64,000 nt of DNA from Apostichopus japonicus (taxonomy: Eukaryota > Echinodermata > Holothuroidea > Aspidochirotida > Stichopodidae). Below are positions 12,735 to 24,241 of the stretch, piece by piece; position 1 is the stretch's first letter, and each line of letters opens with the position of its first letter. Made by a program: the position numbers and the translations under genes. A model generated the notes under the pieces. It was not told the origin of the DNA. It saw only the letters and a program-made list of their open reading frames with translations, and made no database searches. The stretch spans positions 1-64,000 of the forward strand of contig NC_092577.1 of NCBI RefSeq assembly GCF_037975245.1. Reading direction: 5' to 3'.

Positions 12735-13750
12735 CTGACAACCCCTTCCGAACAGCAATTTTGTCAGATATTCCTTTTTTTTAACGTACAGACATACTAC
12801 CTTCTTTTGACAAAATTTGGTCTATGGGCTAGAAGGGGTGAAATCAACTCGCCTTTTGGGGTTGGGTGAGGGTGACCTTTGTGGGGGTCTGACAACACCT
12901 TCCCGACTAGGAATTTTGCCAGTTTTACACTTTTTGTAATGTACATCAATACTACTTCCTTTTGACAAAGTTTGGTCCATGGGCTAGATGGGATGAAATC
13001 AACCCTACTGGGGGTGACTTAGTGGGGGGTCTGACAACCCCTTCCTGACCAGGAATTTTGTCAGTTTTACACTTTTTGTAATGTTCATCCATACTACTAC
13101 CTTTTGACAAAGTTTGGTATCGCAAAAGTTTGGTCCATGGGCTAGATGGGGTGAAATCAACCCGACTGGGGTGACCTAGTGGGGGGTCTGACAACCCTTT
13201 CCCGACCAGGAATTTTGTCAGTTTTGCCTTTTTTGTAATGTACAGCCATACTACTTCCTTCTGACAAAGTTTGGTCCATGGGCTAGATGGGGTGAAATCA
13301 ACCCGACTGGGGGTGACTTAGTGGGGGGTCTGACAACCCATTCCCAACCAGGAAATTTGTCAGTTTTGCCTTTTTTGTAATGTACATCCATACTACTACC
13401 TTTTGACAAAGTTTGGTATTGCAAAAGTTTGGTCCATGGGCTAGATGGGGTGAAATCAACCCGACTGGGGTGACCTAGTGGGGGGTCTGACAACCCTTTC
13501 CCGACCAGGAATTTTGTCAGTTTTGCCTTTTTTGTAATGTACAGCCATACTACTTCCTTCTGACAAAGTTTGGTCCATGGGCTAGATGGGGTGAAATCAA
13601 CCCGACTGGGGGTGACTTAGTGGGGGGTCTGACAACCCCTTCCCAACCAGGAAATTTGTCAGTTTTGTTTTTTTTGTAATGTACAGCCATACTACTTCCT
13701 TCTGACAAAGTTTGGTCCATGGGCTAGATGGGGTGAAATTACCCCGTCCG
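12735..13750 (-). repeat. right arm array of the foldback transposon (inverted units)
   Basis: Inverted copies of the left-arm unit: 'caaagtttggtccatgggct' recurs at about 12966, 13123, 13266, 13422, 13565 and 13707. Some units contain a doubled 'aagtttggt' segment (13108-13135 and 13408-13434). The two arms could form a stem more than 1 kb long. The minus-strand frames at 12952 and 13251 are repeat translations. Confidence 0.92.
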
Positions 13751-13904
13751 GGGGGTTATTTTTCAGGGGGTCTGGGGTCCGAACCTGACCACTGGGGTTG
13801 AGCTGACAATTTTTTTGTGAATGACCTAGATGGTCTAAGTAACTTTAAGGGGTCAAACCTTCTGGGCTAAATGGGGTGAAATCATATGGGACAGGCTCCC
13901 AGAC

Positions 13905-15339
13905 TAAAACAATCCAAGCATGTTTCTCTGTGTATACAAGCTGAGTGTCTACCTCATTGAAAGATGGATTCCAGCTATGTGGGCATGTACTGTACTGTGC
14001 TTCTCTGTGCTGTGAAGGGGGGGGGAGGGGGAAGGGAGGGGGAAACAGAATTTTTGATTGTCACAAGGCAAAACCTTTCACTAAAAGGGTGGTATATCCA
14101 TGGGCATCCGCAGAAAGCTTGCATGGCAGGGGCAAACACATTTCCAAGGTTAAATAAAAAATGTTTTGACTTATGCTGGCGACATAATGTCATTATCACA
14201 TTGAGTGTCAAAGGCGCAAAGCCCTTGATTTTATAAATTAGATTGCTTCTGTGGCAATTTCCAATGCCAAAATCTTTGTGTTCCAGGATATTTTTAAGTA
14301 AACAATATGCCTTTGATTAAAGTTAAATATCAGATCACAACATTTGTGGTACCTTTTGTTTGATTTTGTGGGGGAAGGGGGAGGGGGAGGGGGAATTCCC
14401 AAGATGCATTTCCCAAAATGCATTTACCAATATTCAAATGATTAGCAATAAGTGGGAAAAATCAGCCCTTGATGCCAAAAATAGCACCATGTTGCATCTA
14501 TGCTTCTTAAACATGAAAGAGATTATTCTAAAGGAATACAGACCTTGAAAGTGTCTTCTACAAACTATATTGTTAGAACTAGGTGAGCATAAAATGTGTA
14601 ATTGTCATAATCCCAAAATGTCTGCCTTGTTCCAGGCGGAATACCAATTAAGCCTAATTTTAATTATATCTTTTCAAATAAATGAAAAGGCATGTATACA
14701 AATAAGGGTCAAGAGACCCGGCAGAAGCTCTCATAAAAGGTTAAGTCTATATAGATGATGCTAGGGGCTCAGCGGGCCGTGGACCCTACTGATGCATTTT
14801 TCATATATAGTCAAGCGGGGTAAAAAAAACAATTTACCTAAAGTTTGCTCTAAAAATTGATGAGTAAGAGGTACTGTTTCGGTTCTAATGTTCAAGTGTG
14901 TGGAGTAGGATTCTCTTAAAGAGAATCTAACAAAAATTCTCCGCTTCCTGTATAGTCATGGTTTATTTGGTTTTAATTCCATCAATGCAACTTACACTTA
15001 TCTAGCGTCATACTTTCATTGTGTCACATTTTGTACTTCTCATTCGACTGCCAAGTATTGCTGACGAAGGTCCCAGGGGGACCGAAAATTCCGATATATT
15101 TTCTAAAACTTACTCCTTATTTGTCAATTATGAGTCATATCTTATTTCTCTGGTTTTCTCTAATAATATTTTCTTTTGGAGTAAACGTGGATTTTCGTTA
15201 TATATTATATATATATATAACTTTCGGGCAAAACAATTTTTGCCCCCCCCCCCCCCCAAACTGAAATGGTCCTGTACGCCTATGCAATAAAGGCAACATT
15301 TAAAGCAACATTACTACTACATTGATCACCCTACAGTAA
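13905..15339. other. non-coding stretch with purine-rich tracts
   Basis: No gene is seen. G-rich tracts lie at 14018-14042 and 14370-14392, an AT dinucleotide run at 15198-15220 and a poly-C run at 15242-15257. The end 'gtacgcctatg' at about 15274-15284 resembles the tip of a hAT element, but no matching left end was found nearby. The frames here are short and of biased composition. Confidence 0.6.
15061..15087 (+). ncRNA. hammerhead-ribozyme-like core (Penelope-type remnant?)
   Basis: CTGACGA (15061-15067) fits the CUGANGA box. It is followed by a 6-bp stem, GGTCCC/GGGACC, with loop AGG (15069-15083), and then GAAA (15084-15087). This is the order of the conserved core and helix II of hammerhead ribozymes, which are known in Penelope-like retroelements. 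Helix III would be at best three A-T pairs and helix I is poor, so the copy is probably inactive. No reverse transcriptase is seen nearby. Confidence 0.35.
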
Positions 15340-15905
15340 GTAGAGTGCTATAATTGGGGACTATACAGACTACCTTTAAGTAGCCTGGTAAATCACAACC
15401 ATTTACTAGTTCAGTTCCATTGTTACAGGTTCACCTGGCTCCTATGGATAGGTACATTGATTGCCTGTCCTAAACTATTCAGGCATAACAAAGAACCCAC
15501 TGTTAGCCCTACTGAATTTAGTGTGGCTCACAGACAACTAATCTGCTAAGCTTCTTAAGTTCTGGCTAACTTTCTGTCAACAATAAAACTAAAGTGAGAG
15601 CCTATATTTAAAGAGATAAACTAACTAGTACTGCATGTTAGCAAGTGTTTAGTGTATAATTTGTTAAATAGTGTACAGTGCTAGATTTTACTGTAGATAA
15701 ATTCAAAGCAAACAATCGTGTATTATGGTGCCTAAAATATTTGGAAGAATTAAGACGTGTAATAATTTGAAAATATTTGTCGAAATGTTTTACTTTTCCC
15801 AACTTATATCACTGAAAACAGATCCATATACCTATTACAAAGAAATGATAGGCTTACTATAGTGTTCATTTGGGATGCACAGAATCTTCTCAGAACCCAA
15901 TCTTC
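15340..15905. repeat. diverged tandem duplication, unit 1
   Basis: Landmarks in order are 'agagtgctataattgggg', 'ctatacagact', 'tttaaagagataaact', 'actgcatgttagcaa', 'agataaattcaaagca' and 'ataggcttactatagtg'. The same landmarks return in the same order at 16124-16985. The units are clearly related but diverged. No coding frame is seen. Confidence 0.75.
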
Positions 15906-16123
15906 TAAATTCTTAATGTTATGCTGTATTGGCCCCAAATATGCCAGATATTCAAATATGGTCACATTTGATCAAAATTCTTAAACTGTTTTATTACCAC
16001 CTTGGAGGAAATGTACCTCACTGGGACATTCAGTCTTCTTATGTGTTCATTTCAAATATCTGAGAACAATTTGGTAAGTAAAGACCTCCAGGAATGTACT
16101 CTTTGGAAACTTCTAGCAATTAT

Positions 16124-16985
16124 AGAGTGCTTTACTTTGGGGCCTATACAGACTTTTCAGTTCCTTGCTATTACTTTCTGTTAACTACAGTACATATATG
16201 ACTTAAGTGGAATCAGAGGCCTATTTTTAAAGAGATTAACTGGTACTGCATGGTAGCAATTGTATATAGTGATTAATTTTTAAAAGAGTGTAGTGAACCT
16301 GTGCAGAGCTAGAAAAACATAGATAAATTCATAGCATGTTCATTTTATCCTCATTAACGGTGACATCCCTATGTTCCAACGTCTCTATGTTCCGATGTCT
16401 CTATGTTCCAACAATTTGTTTGGACTCTTAATTTTTTTTGACCAAAATTTTTTCTGACCCAATTTTTTGGGGGAGACTCAATCTTTTTGGTCCCCCATTT
16501 TTAGGACCAAATTTTTGGGTGGACTTAATTTTTTGGGCCCCAAATTTTTGGGGACCCAATTTTTTTGGGGGGACTCAATTTTATTGGACCAACATTTTTT
16601 CTGACCTACCTTTTTTTGGAGGACACAATTTTTTGGACGCACCACAATTTTTTTCATGAAAAAGAAGGGCCCAAAGTTTGTTATGAGTTTGTTTTGGTCC
16701 GAAAAAAGTTGGTCCGAAAACATGTTGGTCAAAAATTTGGGTCCAAAAAAAGTTAAGTCCTAAAAAATTTGGGTAAAAAAAATTGAGTCCAAAAAAATTG
16801 TCGGAACATAGAGACGTCGGAACATAGAGATGTCAGAACATAGAGATGTCAGAACATAGAGATGTCAGAACATAGAGATGTAACCTCATTAACAGTACTA
16901 ATATAAATGGATGCAGATCCTTATATATACCTTTGGTGAAGAACTGATAGGCTTACTATAGTGCTGATGTGGGATGTGCAGATAT
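16124..16985. repeat. diverged tandem duplication, unit 2 (interrupted by a foldback element)
   Basis: This repeats the landmark order of 15340-15905: 'agagtgctttactttgggg', 'ctatacagactt', 'ttaaagagattaact', 'actgcatggtagcaa', 'agataaattcatagca' and 'ataggcttactatagtg'. A 525-bp foldback element with its 10-bp target duplication sits inside this unit and is absent from unit 1, so unit 1 serves as an empty-site reference. Confidence 0.75.
16359..16883. mobile_element. foldback element with 17-bp repeat tips (525 bp)
   Basis: It is flanked by a perfect 10-bp direct repeat, CCTCATTAAC (16349-16358 and 16884-16893). The left arm begins GGTGACATCCCTATGTTCC and the right arm, reversed, begins TTACATCTCTATGTTC. 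Both arms consist of ~17-bp tandem copies of 'ctctatgttccgacgt' and relatives. The interior is also inverted: T-rich copies of 'ggacccaattttttgg' face A-rich copies of 'aaaaaattgggtcc', so nearly the whole element folds back. There is no coding capacity. A 9-10-bp target duplication suits Mutator-like transposition, but that is inference. Confidence 0.88.
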
Positions 16986-17039
16986 AACATTATTGTTACA
17001 ATTAATTAATTATATCTGAGTACTTGCATTTCATTTAGT

Positions 17040-18434
17040 GGACTGCTGAGTCCAAGGCCCCCTGAGTCCCAGTCCAGCAAAAGTGGACCCGAGTCAGGAC
17101 TCAGGTCCAGACTACAGCTTTGATATTTAGAGCATGGAGAATGGGGGTACCAGGGAATAATTTAGTGCTCAAATTTTGCGTAGCAGTTCTGAGGTTTTTC
17201 ATTTCTTTAGCTTAAAATCGTTGAAAACACTAGGGTTATGCATGCAAAAAACTGCTACACAATTTTTCCATTGGTGTAGGAATTTGACCAGATTGTGTAG
17301 CAAAATGAGAAGGGATACTGGATAAATTATTTGCTGGGTATAGTGCAGACGAAGAAAATACTAAAGTTGGGCTTTCCTGCAAGAGGTCCCGTGCTAATGA
17401 CAGCTGGTGGGGTTTGGAAACAACCAGTTACCATGCACCACAAACTCAGATATTAACAAAAGGGACCATCATCAGGGCCCCCCAGTCCCCTACATGGCCC
17501 CCAGTCAGCTCATTTGGCCCCACCCCTAATAAAGGTCCCTATTTCGGCATTTAAAAGAAAATTTAAAAGATAACACTAACCTAAGAATTAATTTACACAT
17601 GACATCTTATGGCATTTATAAGCTATGTCTACCATCAGAATGCCATAGCAAACTTTAATATTTCGTTGTTGCCATAACAATGACTAAACCTCATCGACCT
17701 CCAGATCGGTATGATACTATGACACTCCAGTGCCACCTTCAGTTTCGCAACAAAAAAATTACTAGGCCGCCTAGCATGCTTTTACTACTACTATAAAAAT
17801 GCGAGTATTGTAAGTTGATGTTTTTTTTAACAATTGAGTCGGCATTTTCAAATAAACAAGTACTACTGGCCTAGGAAATAACATATACATATTGCACCAA
17901 AATACAAGGAGGTTTCTAAAATCCAAAAAATTCTCAATAGACACCCCTCCCCACACACAACCATAGTGTACTAGTAAATAACATTTTCAAAATGGGGTGC
18001 TAAAGGGGAATCCCTCCCCTTATACTCCTCCCCACGTTTCCTACACCTAACCAGTACTGTCTTATAACCTATTTTATTGCACCATATCTCATCTAGGAGC
18101 TTTCTAAAATCCAAAAATTCTCAAAGAGGGAGGGGGACACCCCTTAATCCCCTTGCACCCCTCCCCCAACTTTTCTCCACACAACAAATACTGGGAAATT
18201 ACCTATAAATATTGCACCATATTTCATCTAGGTTTCTAAAATCAAAAAATTTCTCAGAGGACACCCCTCCCCACACACAACCATAGTACTAAGGAATATC
18301 CTATGAATATTGCACCACATTTCATCTAGGAGCTTTCTAAAATCCCAAAAATTCTCATAAAACATGTCATCTCAAAAAAAGTTTTGATGCAATTTGCAAT
18401 GCCTGGGAAGTACCATGTAACACCATTACAGGCA
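17040..18434. repeat. non-coding; degenerate ~120-bp repeats in 17860-18370
   Basis: Phrases such as 'tttctaaaatccaaaaa', 'ttctcaaagag', 'acacccctccc' and 'tattgcaccatatttcatctagg' recur three to four times between 17860 and 18370. Related text occurs at 52440-52690 and near 40890-40920. The stretch 17040-17115 is rich in gagtcc/ggactc words. No gene is seen. Confidence 0.6.
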
Positions 18435-18444
18435 ACCTGGGGGG

Positions 18445-19504
18445 GGGGGAAGGGGGTCTGCCCTATATCCATAAGGTCCGCTATTCATAAGGTTCATTGT
18501 TCATAAGGTTCGTTATTCATAACAAGCATTATTTTTATAAAAAGGTTCGCTATTCATAATGGAAATAAAGTTCGTTATTCAAAATAAAAAGGGATCATAA
18601 TTCATAAGGTCCAGTATTCATAATGGAAACAAAGGTTCGATATTCATAATGGGCAAAAAGGTTCGTTATTCATAATGGGACAAAGGGTTCGTAATCCATA
18701 ATAGACAAAAGGTTTCGTTATTCATAATGGAAAGAAAGGTCTGATATTCATAATGGAGCGAAGGGTCCGTTATTCAAAATGGGACAAAAGGTTCGTTATT
18801 CATAAAAGGAGAAAGGGTCCGATATTCATAATTGAACAAAGGGTTCGAAATCCATGATGTGAAAAAAGATTCGTTATTCATCATAGGAGAGAAGTGCATC
18901 ATACAAGTGCAAAAGACGTCCTCTATTTTCGCAGACGCCTATAGTGTTCAACCACTGGCCTCAACATACTTTTTATTCATAGAGGGGGGACACAGGGGGC
19001 ACAACTGTCCTATGGGGGGCACCACCAGATGCTGGGCGGATGCATAACTTTGCAGAGAATATGAGCCACACACTATCAAGACCATGCTTCACCCTATACC
19101 CCCTGCAGCAAAACCTACATTTTCGACATATTAACGGCATAAACTTGTACGTTTCCTAAAGGGGGTCCTTTTCCTCATTGTGAATGATACTGAACCTTTT
19201 CGGCTATGCCTATTATGAATAACGGACCCTTTGTTCCATTATGAATCTATATATATCTATTTATGGATTACGAACCCTTTGCTCTATTATGAATATCGAA
19301 CCCTTCGTCCTATTATGAATAATGAGCCTTTTTTAATCATTATGTATATCGAACCCTTTTACCAATTGTGAACAACGAACCTTTTTTTTTCATTATGAAT
19401 AACAAACCTTATGAACAATGAACCTTTTGGCTCATTATGAATAGCGAACCTTATGAACAATGAACCTCATGGATATAGAACCTAATGAATATCGGGCTGT
19501 CACC
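18445..19504. mobile_element. foldback element with 'ggttcgttattcataatgg' repeat arms (~1.06 kb)
   Basis: The left arm (about 18462-18890) is a tandem array of ~32-bp degenerate units on the theme 'ggttcgttattcataatgg' plus a short A/G spacer. The right arm (about 19180-19495) is the same theme inverted ('ccattatgaataacgaacc'). The right tip, reversed, reads GGTGACAGCCCGATATTC. A 10-bp direct repeat, ACCTGGGGGG, flanks the element (18435-18444 and 19505-19514), although the left copy sits in a longer G run. The centre holds no transposase. The tip matches that of the element at 16359. Confidence 0.85.
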
Positions 19505-19514
19505 ACCTGGGGGG

Positions 19515-21580
19515 CATTTTGGCATAGATTTTCTTGGTACACTATATTCGCCAACTGATTGTGGCCCTTCGCTTAGATGGTCCCTTTTGTGAAATGGCCA
19601 CCCCCCCCACTTAGAATTTCTCAAAAAAGGCCCTGACCATCATTGTGGTACTAACTAAGTGGAACACCTTCATCGGTTGGCCTTTAGCATATAACAAAGA
19701 AATATTTTGCCAAAAATGCCTTCCAGACTGCCAGAAACAGCACTTCCCATGCATTGTCAGTTGCAGCTAAACCCTCTGTATTTTGACATCATCTCATGTT
19801 TTAAATATTTAGACATCCATAAAATAAAAGTTTAATAAGCTTTTATATTTACTTTTGGTTACAATTGTTACATCAATAACCAGACATATAAGGCACACTA
19901 GGGCAGGATGGGGGTACATAGCATACTGCCTAGGGAAAAAGCCATATGGGAAGTTAAGGTATAAATCATTTGTACAGAGTATTATTATTATTTACACTAG
20001 TGAGTATGTTTAAAAGCCCTAAGGTTTTTATTACTTTCGCTTTGAACACTTTATGGGATCCAGGGACCCCCTGCAGGCCCTGGAAGCTATATGGATTAGC
20101 TGCCCCTTAAGGCTTAAAATGGTCTAATTTCATCCAATCAGCTGAAGTTTCACTGATGGACCATGTTAATTACATGGTCATTAATGGTCTTTCAATACAA
20201 CACATTTGTTTCAAGTTTACCCTTCTTACCATGCTCACATACACATTATTTGCAAAGGTTACATCAGTTACACTTTTCTGAAGAATTAAACTGGCCAAAT
20301 TGACCAAAACAATCCAAATACACTTTATTTAACCTTAATAAAGCTTCCTGTTAGAAAAACCTAGTTGTTACAAGATTTGACCATAGGTGGAAATGTTGGG
20401 GCTCCAAGGAAGAATGAATAAAAATAATAAATAAATTAAAAACATAGAGGGGCGTGTGAGGGTTCTCACCCCCACACCTAGATTCAGCAATGGTACACGG
20501 GTAAATATCATCACTTTTATAGGTACTGGGTGTGTACTGAATAATTAAAGGCATATTTTGCATTTAGTTTGTTTTATTTTTTATTTCTACTGGCTTTCAC
20601 TGTTATACACTACCCTACAGGCAGTGATCGAAATAACAAAATAAATAAATTTAGGAGGTCCCATGAGCCTGATGCCCCTAAAACATACAAGGGGCCCTAG
20701 AGATGGACAGTGACTAGCCCAATCCAAAAGGTGACAATAATAAACTTAAACCCTTTTAAATCACGCCCAATCCGTAAAATTTTACCCCAAAATTTGTGCA
20801 ACTCAACCAGCTGGATGTATTGTTACAAATAAGTGTAAATGCTGAAGGCAGTTTCAACTATCCCGAAAGATTGAGCAGAAAACTTCTGAAAGTATATCAT
20901 AAAAAAATAAATAAATTTGAATGTTGTACAAAATGCAACTGTTTCATGGAAACAAGGCTCTAGTTCATCCATTCATAAATACTAGAACACCAGAGCTGTT
21001 GTTTTTTAGTGGAAAGGAGAACAGACTTTTTGTCATTCATGAACACAAGAAACAGGTGTTTGCGTAGGATACAATGGGTCTTTATTGAGTGTTGTATTGT
21101 GAATGAAATTACAGTCTCCATATTTGAATTGACATTGGAAAATTAAGTATTTTATTTCAAAGAAACAAAGGGGGTGGGGGGGGGGGCGGGGACAGAGAAT
21201 CATAGTTTAGATTCAAATCAATTTTTGAATAAAATGTGTGGTCTCCTCTCCTCCTCTCCTTCTTTCTTTTTTGCCCCTCTCCAAGTTCTTTCTCTGACCC
21301 TTAAGAGGGGTTATGTTGTTATTCAAAGTCAAAAGGGAACAGTCTCAAAACATGAATTCACGTTACCCTAAAGTGATGTTACGATACCAGAAAATTACAG
21401 ATGTGTAATATTTATAAGAGTCCTTCACTCTCCTCAAATGCCAGTCAAATTTGATCAGTTCAGCAATTGTATCGTGTAAGGAATTGCTCACACATGGTAA
21501 TTTGAAATATGATCTAAACATATTCCTAAACCCATTGGTGTAACCAGCAGCAGGCTTCCAATGACTCCTACTTGAAGGTG
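19515..21580. other. non-coding stretch
   Basis: No gene or clear element was found. Text around 19655-19750 ('ttggcctttagcatata', 'gccaaaaatgcc', 'cagcacttcc') is a diverged relative of the interior of hAT-type elements at 37687 and 40457. A G/T-rich tract lies at 21170-21190 and a CT-rich tract at 21243-21290. Confidence 0.5.
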
Positions 21581-21589
21581 CATGAGCTG

Positions 21590-23253
21590 ATTACAGTCCA
21601 TGAGACCGAAGGTCCGCGAGACCGAAAATAAAAAGGTCCGCGAGACCGAAATTAAAAAAAAGGCCCACGAGACCGAAGTTCCGCGAGACCGAAGTTAATT
21701 AGGGGTCAACTTTTAACCTCCAGCCCGTAACATTTGACACAATTTCCTCATAATAAATTTTAAAATAATTTAACTTCCGAACTTTTTGTACATTTTGTAG
21801 CACAAACACACAAAAATGCTTCTGGTTTTCGGTAATGTGACAGGTATTTTTTTCAAGAAATACCCGTAGCATCAACCTATGGTGACGCTTCCATTTTTCG
21901 GGCAAGGTTTTGGAAATTTTGGGCAAAGAACGTCATGCCCCCCTTCCTAAAGTGAAATTCTTCCATAGGCTTATGAGTCCCCCTCCTACCCACCCACCCC
22001 CACCATGTCTCAAGACCCTGTATACACCACTACTCTCCCCGGGACGCCGATCAACATTTTTCGCATGTTGAGAATATTAATCAGACACGGGTTTGCTCGT
22101 CCCCCCTAAAATGTTGATGATATCGCCGCCAATGTTAACAACTATCAACAATAGGCTGTTGGCAATGAACGTCGAGTTGGTAACTTGGTACAACCGAGCT
22201 GGACTCTAACAACTCCCTGGAACAACTGCCATAGACAATCATACACAAATCAAGCATAGTGTTGTATTACGTATTGGCCAATGACGTTTGTAGCTTTTAA
22301 ATATTCATATTATGGGTGAGGTTTATTTGGATCCCAACGAAAAAATATCTTCGAGAAAAACAAAACAGTTGAAAGTTTTAAATTTTTCGACTTTAATGCC
22401 ACCATTTGAAGTAAGATTTGAATAGATAAGCTAGTTATGTATGTCGTTATCATTGTGGATTCATTGAGGTTGAGAGAAAAAAAAGACGCAAAATGCTGCT
22501 TTAAAGTCCAGACATTGGACAATAAACAAGAGTCATCCTACTGGAGAAATTATAAAGAGAACTATGTTTGTCTTTCTGATATAATATGTAAAAGAACATG
22601 TAAAAGAATTCAAACAGGAAAAAAATCTGCTGATAATATGATATCATATGATAATGATGAAACTGGAAAAACATTGCACCAGATCGCATCTAAGGACCTT
22701 CAATTGTTCACAAAAATCTCAACAGAGACCCTCCCCCCCATATCAATCTCAAAATGTGCCCCGCTTTAAATTTCTGGCTACGACGATGTCGTGGGGCCTA
22801 GTAGGGCCGTGTGGTCAAGTGGTTAAGGCAGTGGACTTGTGATCTAAGGATTACAGGTTCGAGCCCTGGCCAGATCATTGCTTTGTGTCCTTGGTCAAGG
22901 CGCTTTATCTCCATTGCCTCTCTTCACCCAGGTGTATAAATGGGGACCTGCGAGGTAACTTGTAAATATAGTTGCGTGCGCCGGTTTGTGGTGCACTGTG
23001 GTGCCCCAGGAGAGATTGATTGAATTGTGCACACTTTGGTGTGTGGGTGTGACAAGTTACCAATGACCAGGGGTTAATAATTATCAGCGCACTGAGACTT
23101 AAGTGTGTATTTGCGCTTTATAAGAACTTTTTTTAATTTCGGTCTCGCGGACCTTTTTTTAATTTCGGTCTCGCGGACCTTTCTTTAATTTCGGTCTCGC
23201 GGACCTTTTTTTAATTTCGGTCTATCGAACCTTCGGTCTCGGGGAATTCCCCC
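21590..23253. mobile_element. foldback element with 'ggtccgcgagaccgaaatt' repeat arms (1.66 kb)
   Basis: It is flanked by a perfect 9-bp direct repeat, CATGAGCTG (21581-21589 and 23254-23262). The left arm (21598-21700) holds four to five copies of 'ggtccgcgagaccgaaatt' with A-rich spacers. The right arm (23130-23245) holds the inverted copies 'aatttcggtctcgcggacc'. The central ~1.4 kb contains no transposase and includes a tRNA-type SINE at 22804-23130. The design (tandem-repeat arms, 9-bp duplication) matches the elements at 16359 and 18445, although the arm word is different. Confidence 0.87.
22804..23130 (+). mobile_element. tRNA-derived SINE
   Basis: A tRNA-like head carries a Pol III A box, TGGTCAAGTGG (22812-22822), and a B box, GGTTCGAGCCC (22856-22866), at tRNA-like spacing. 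The head resembles Ser/Leu-type tRNAs (gtggtcaagtggttaaggc). It is followed by a body with 'cacccaggtgtataaatggg' and a 3' tail 'gcgctttataag', which resembles LINE 3' ends. It lacks a proper acceptor stem pairing, so it is not a functional tRNA. It lies inside the foldback element at 21590-23253. Confidence 0.85.
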
Positions 23254-23262
23254 CATGAGCTG

Positions 23263-24241
23263 CAGGCACAAGTTTTAAAATTATCAAGATTAGAAAACAA
23301 TGGCCAACTCCCATATCCATACCTTAATTGCTCTGTTACTAAGACTAAAAAAAAATGTTAAAACTTGAGGCAGTTTTCAATGAAGGAGGAGGCAATAATA
23401 TATGATGTGGATGGAAACTGCATAGAAAGATATTTTTTTTCACAAGTACCGTATCCAGTTTTGGTAACACTTGTTATCGCTCTTCCATAGGCTACATGAC
23501 TGTATGTATGGCATCTAAAATGGTATCCTTTATTTATGTTCATTTAAGCCCCCAGTTCAAGCCTCTACACATCCATGTTGACCATATTTATACCTTTGAC
23601 AAATTATTTTTTACCTTATAAAAAGGCATTTAAAGAAGAGGGACTGAGTTTCTGTCCTGTTTTATTGAGACTTTGGATCCTAATTGTACCCCACTTTTTC
23701 ACATAGGTTCACTTGAAAAGCCTGCAACATCGGAACACAGATTTAAAATGCATTTTAATCTTATTTATGTTAAAGCCAGTTTACGGTTGAAGTTAATGCA
23801 TAATCGGAGTTAACTGATGTCTTTCATGGAACCATTTAGGATCAAGGATTCACTTCAAAACACAACAACTTGAGACCTAACATGTGTTAGGTATACTGAG
23901 CTCTACCATGTCAGATCTAAGGAAGTGGTAGAGCATCTATGAATGGGTGACCAATCTCAGCAATGCAATTCATAGGTGTCAAGGGGGAGTGGGGGTGGTC
24001 ACCCACAAAACAATATAATCGTGTTGAAACCATCATTTTACCCCCCCCATGAAAAAGTATCAATAGACCCCCCAAAAAAAAGTTGCAGTTGAAATCAACT
24101 CAAATATGTCACCCTATCTCTTATCAGGAGTTGAGAAAATGCCATAATTATTCCAAAATAGTTAGGAAAATTTGACCCAAATATAGTGAATTTATTGTCA
24201 GAATTAATAAAGTCCACCAGAAATTGGGAATTTGTTGACAA
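23263..24241. other. non-coding stretch left of the CACTA-type element
   Basis: No gene, repeat array or RNA is recognised. A C-rich run lies at 24040-24048 and an A-run at 24073-24080. Confidence 0.5.

Larger units (their letters stand above)
9221..13904. mobile_element. foldback DNA transposon, PIF/Harbinger-like candidate, copy 1 (non-autonomous)
   Basis: The two ends are inverted copies of each other. The left end reads AGCCTGTCCCATATGATTTC at 9229 and the right end is its complement, finishing 'gggacaggct' at 13897. Identity runs through more than 100 bases before arrays of 142/156-bp units begin on both sides. The outermost seven bases differ between ends (GGCCAAA and GTCTGGG). The flanks are ATA and TAA, close to the TWA target sites of PIF/Harbinger elements. 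The centre (about 10560-12735) holds no transposase frame. It contains a T17/G12 homopolymer pair at 11630-11660. A second copy lies at 41256-47042 with its centre in the opposite orientation. The superfamily assignment rests only on tips and target sites. Confidence 0.85.

Noticed and set aside
17040-17115. gagtcc/ggactc-rich segment as a palindromic control element
   Set aside because: It resembles widespread simple dispersed repeats and no clear arm structure or boundary could be drawn.
22804-22875. A tRNA gene
   Set aside because: The A and B boxes are good, but the acceptor stem does not pair and the sequence runs into a SINE body and tail.
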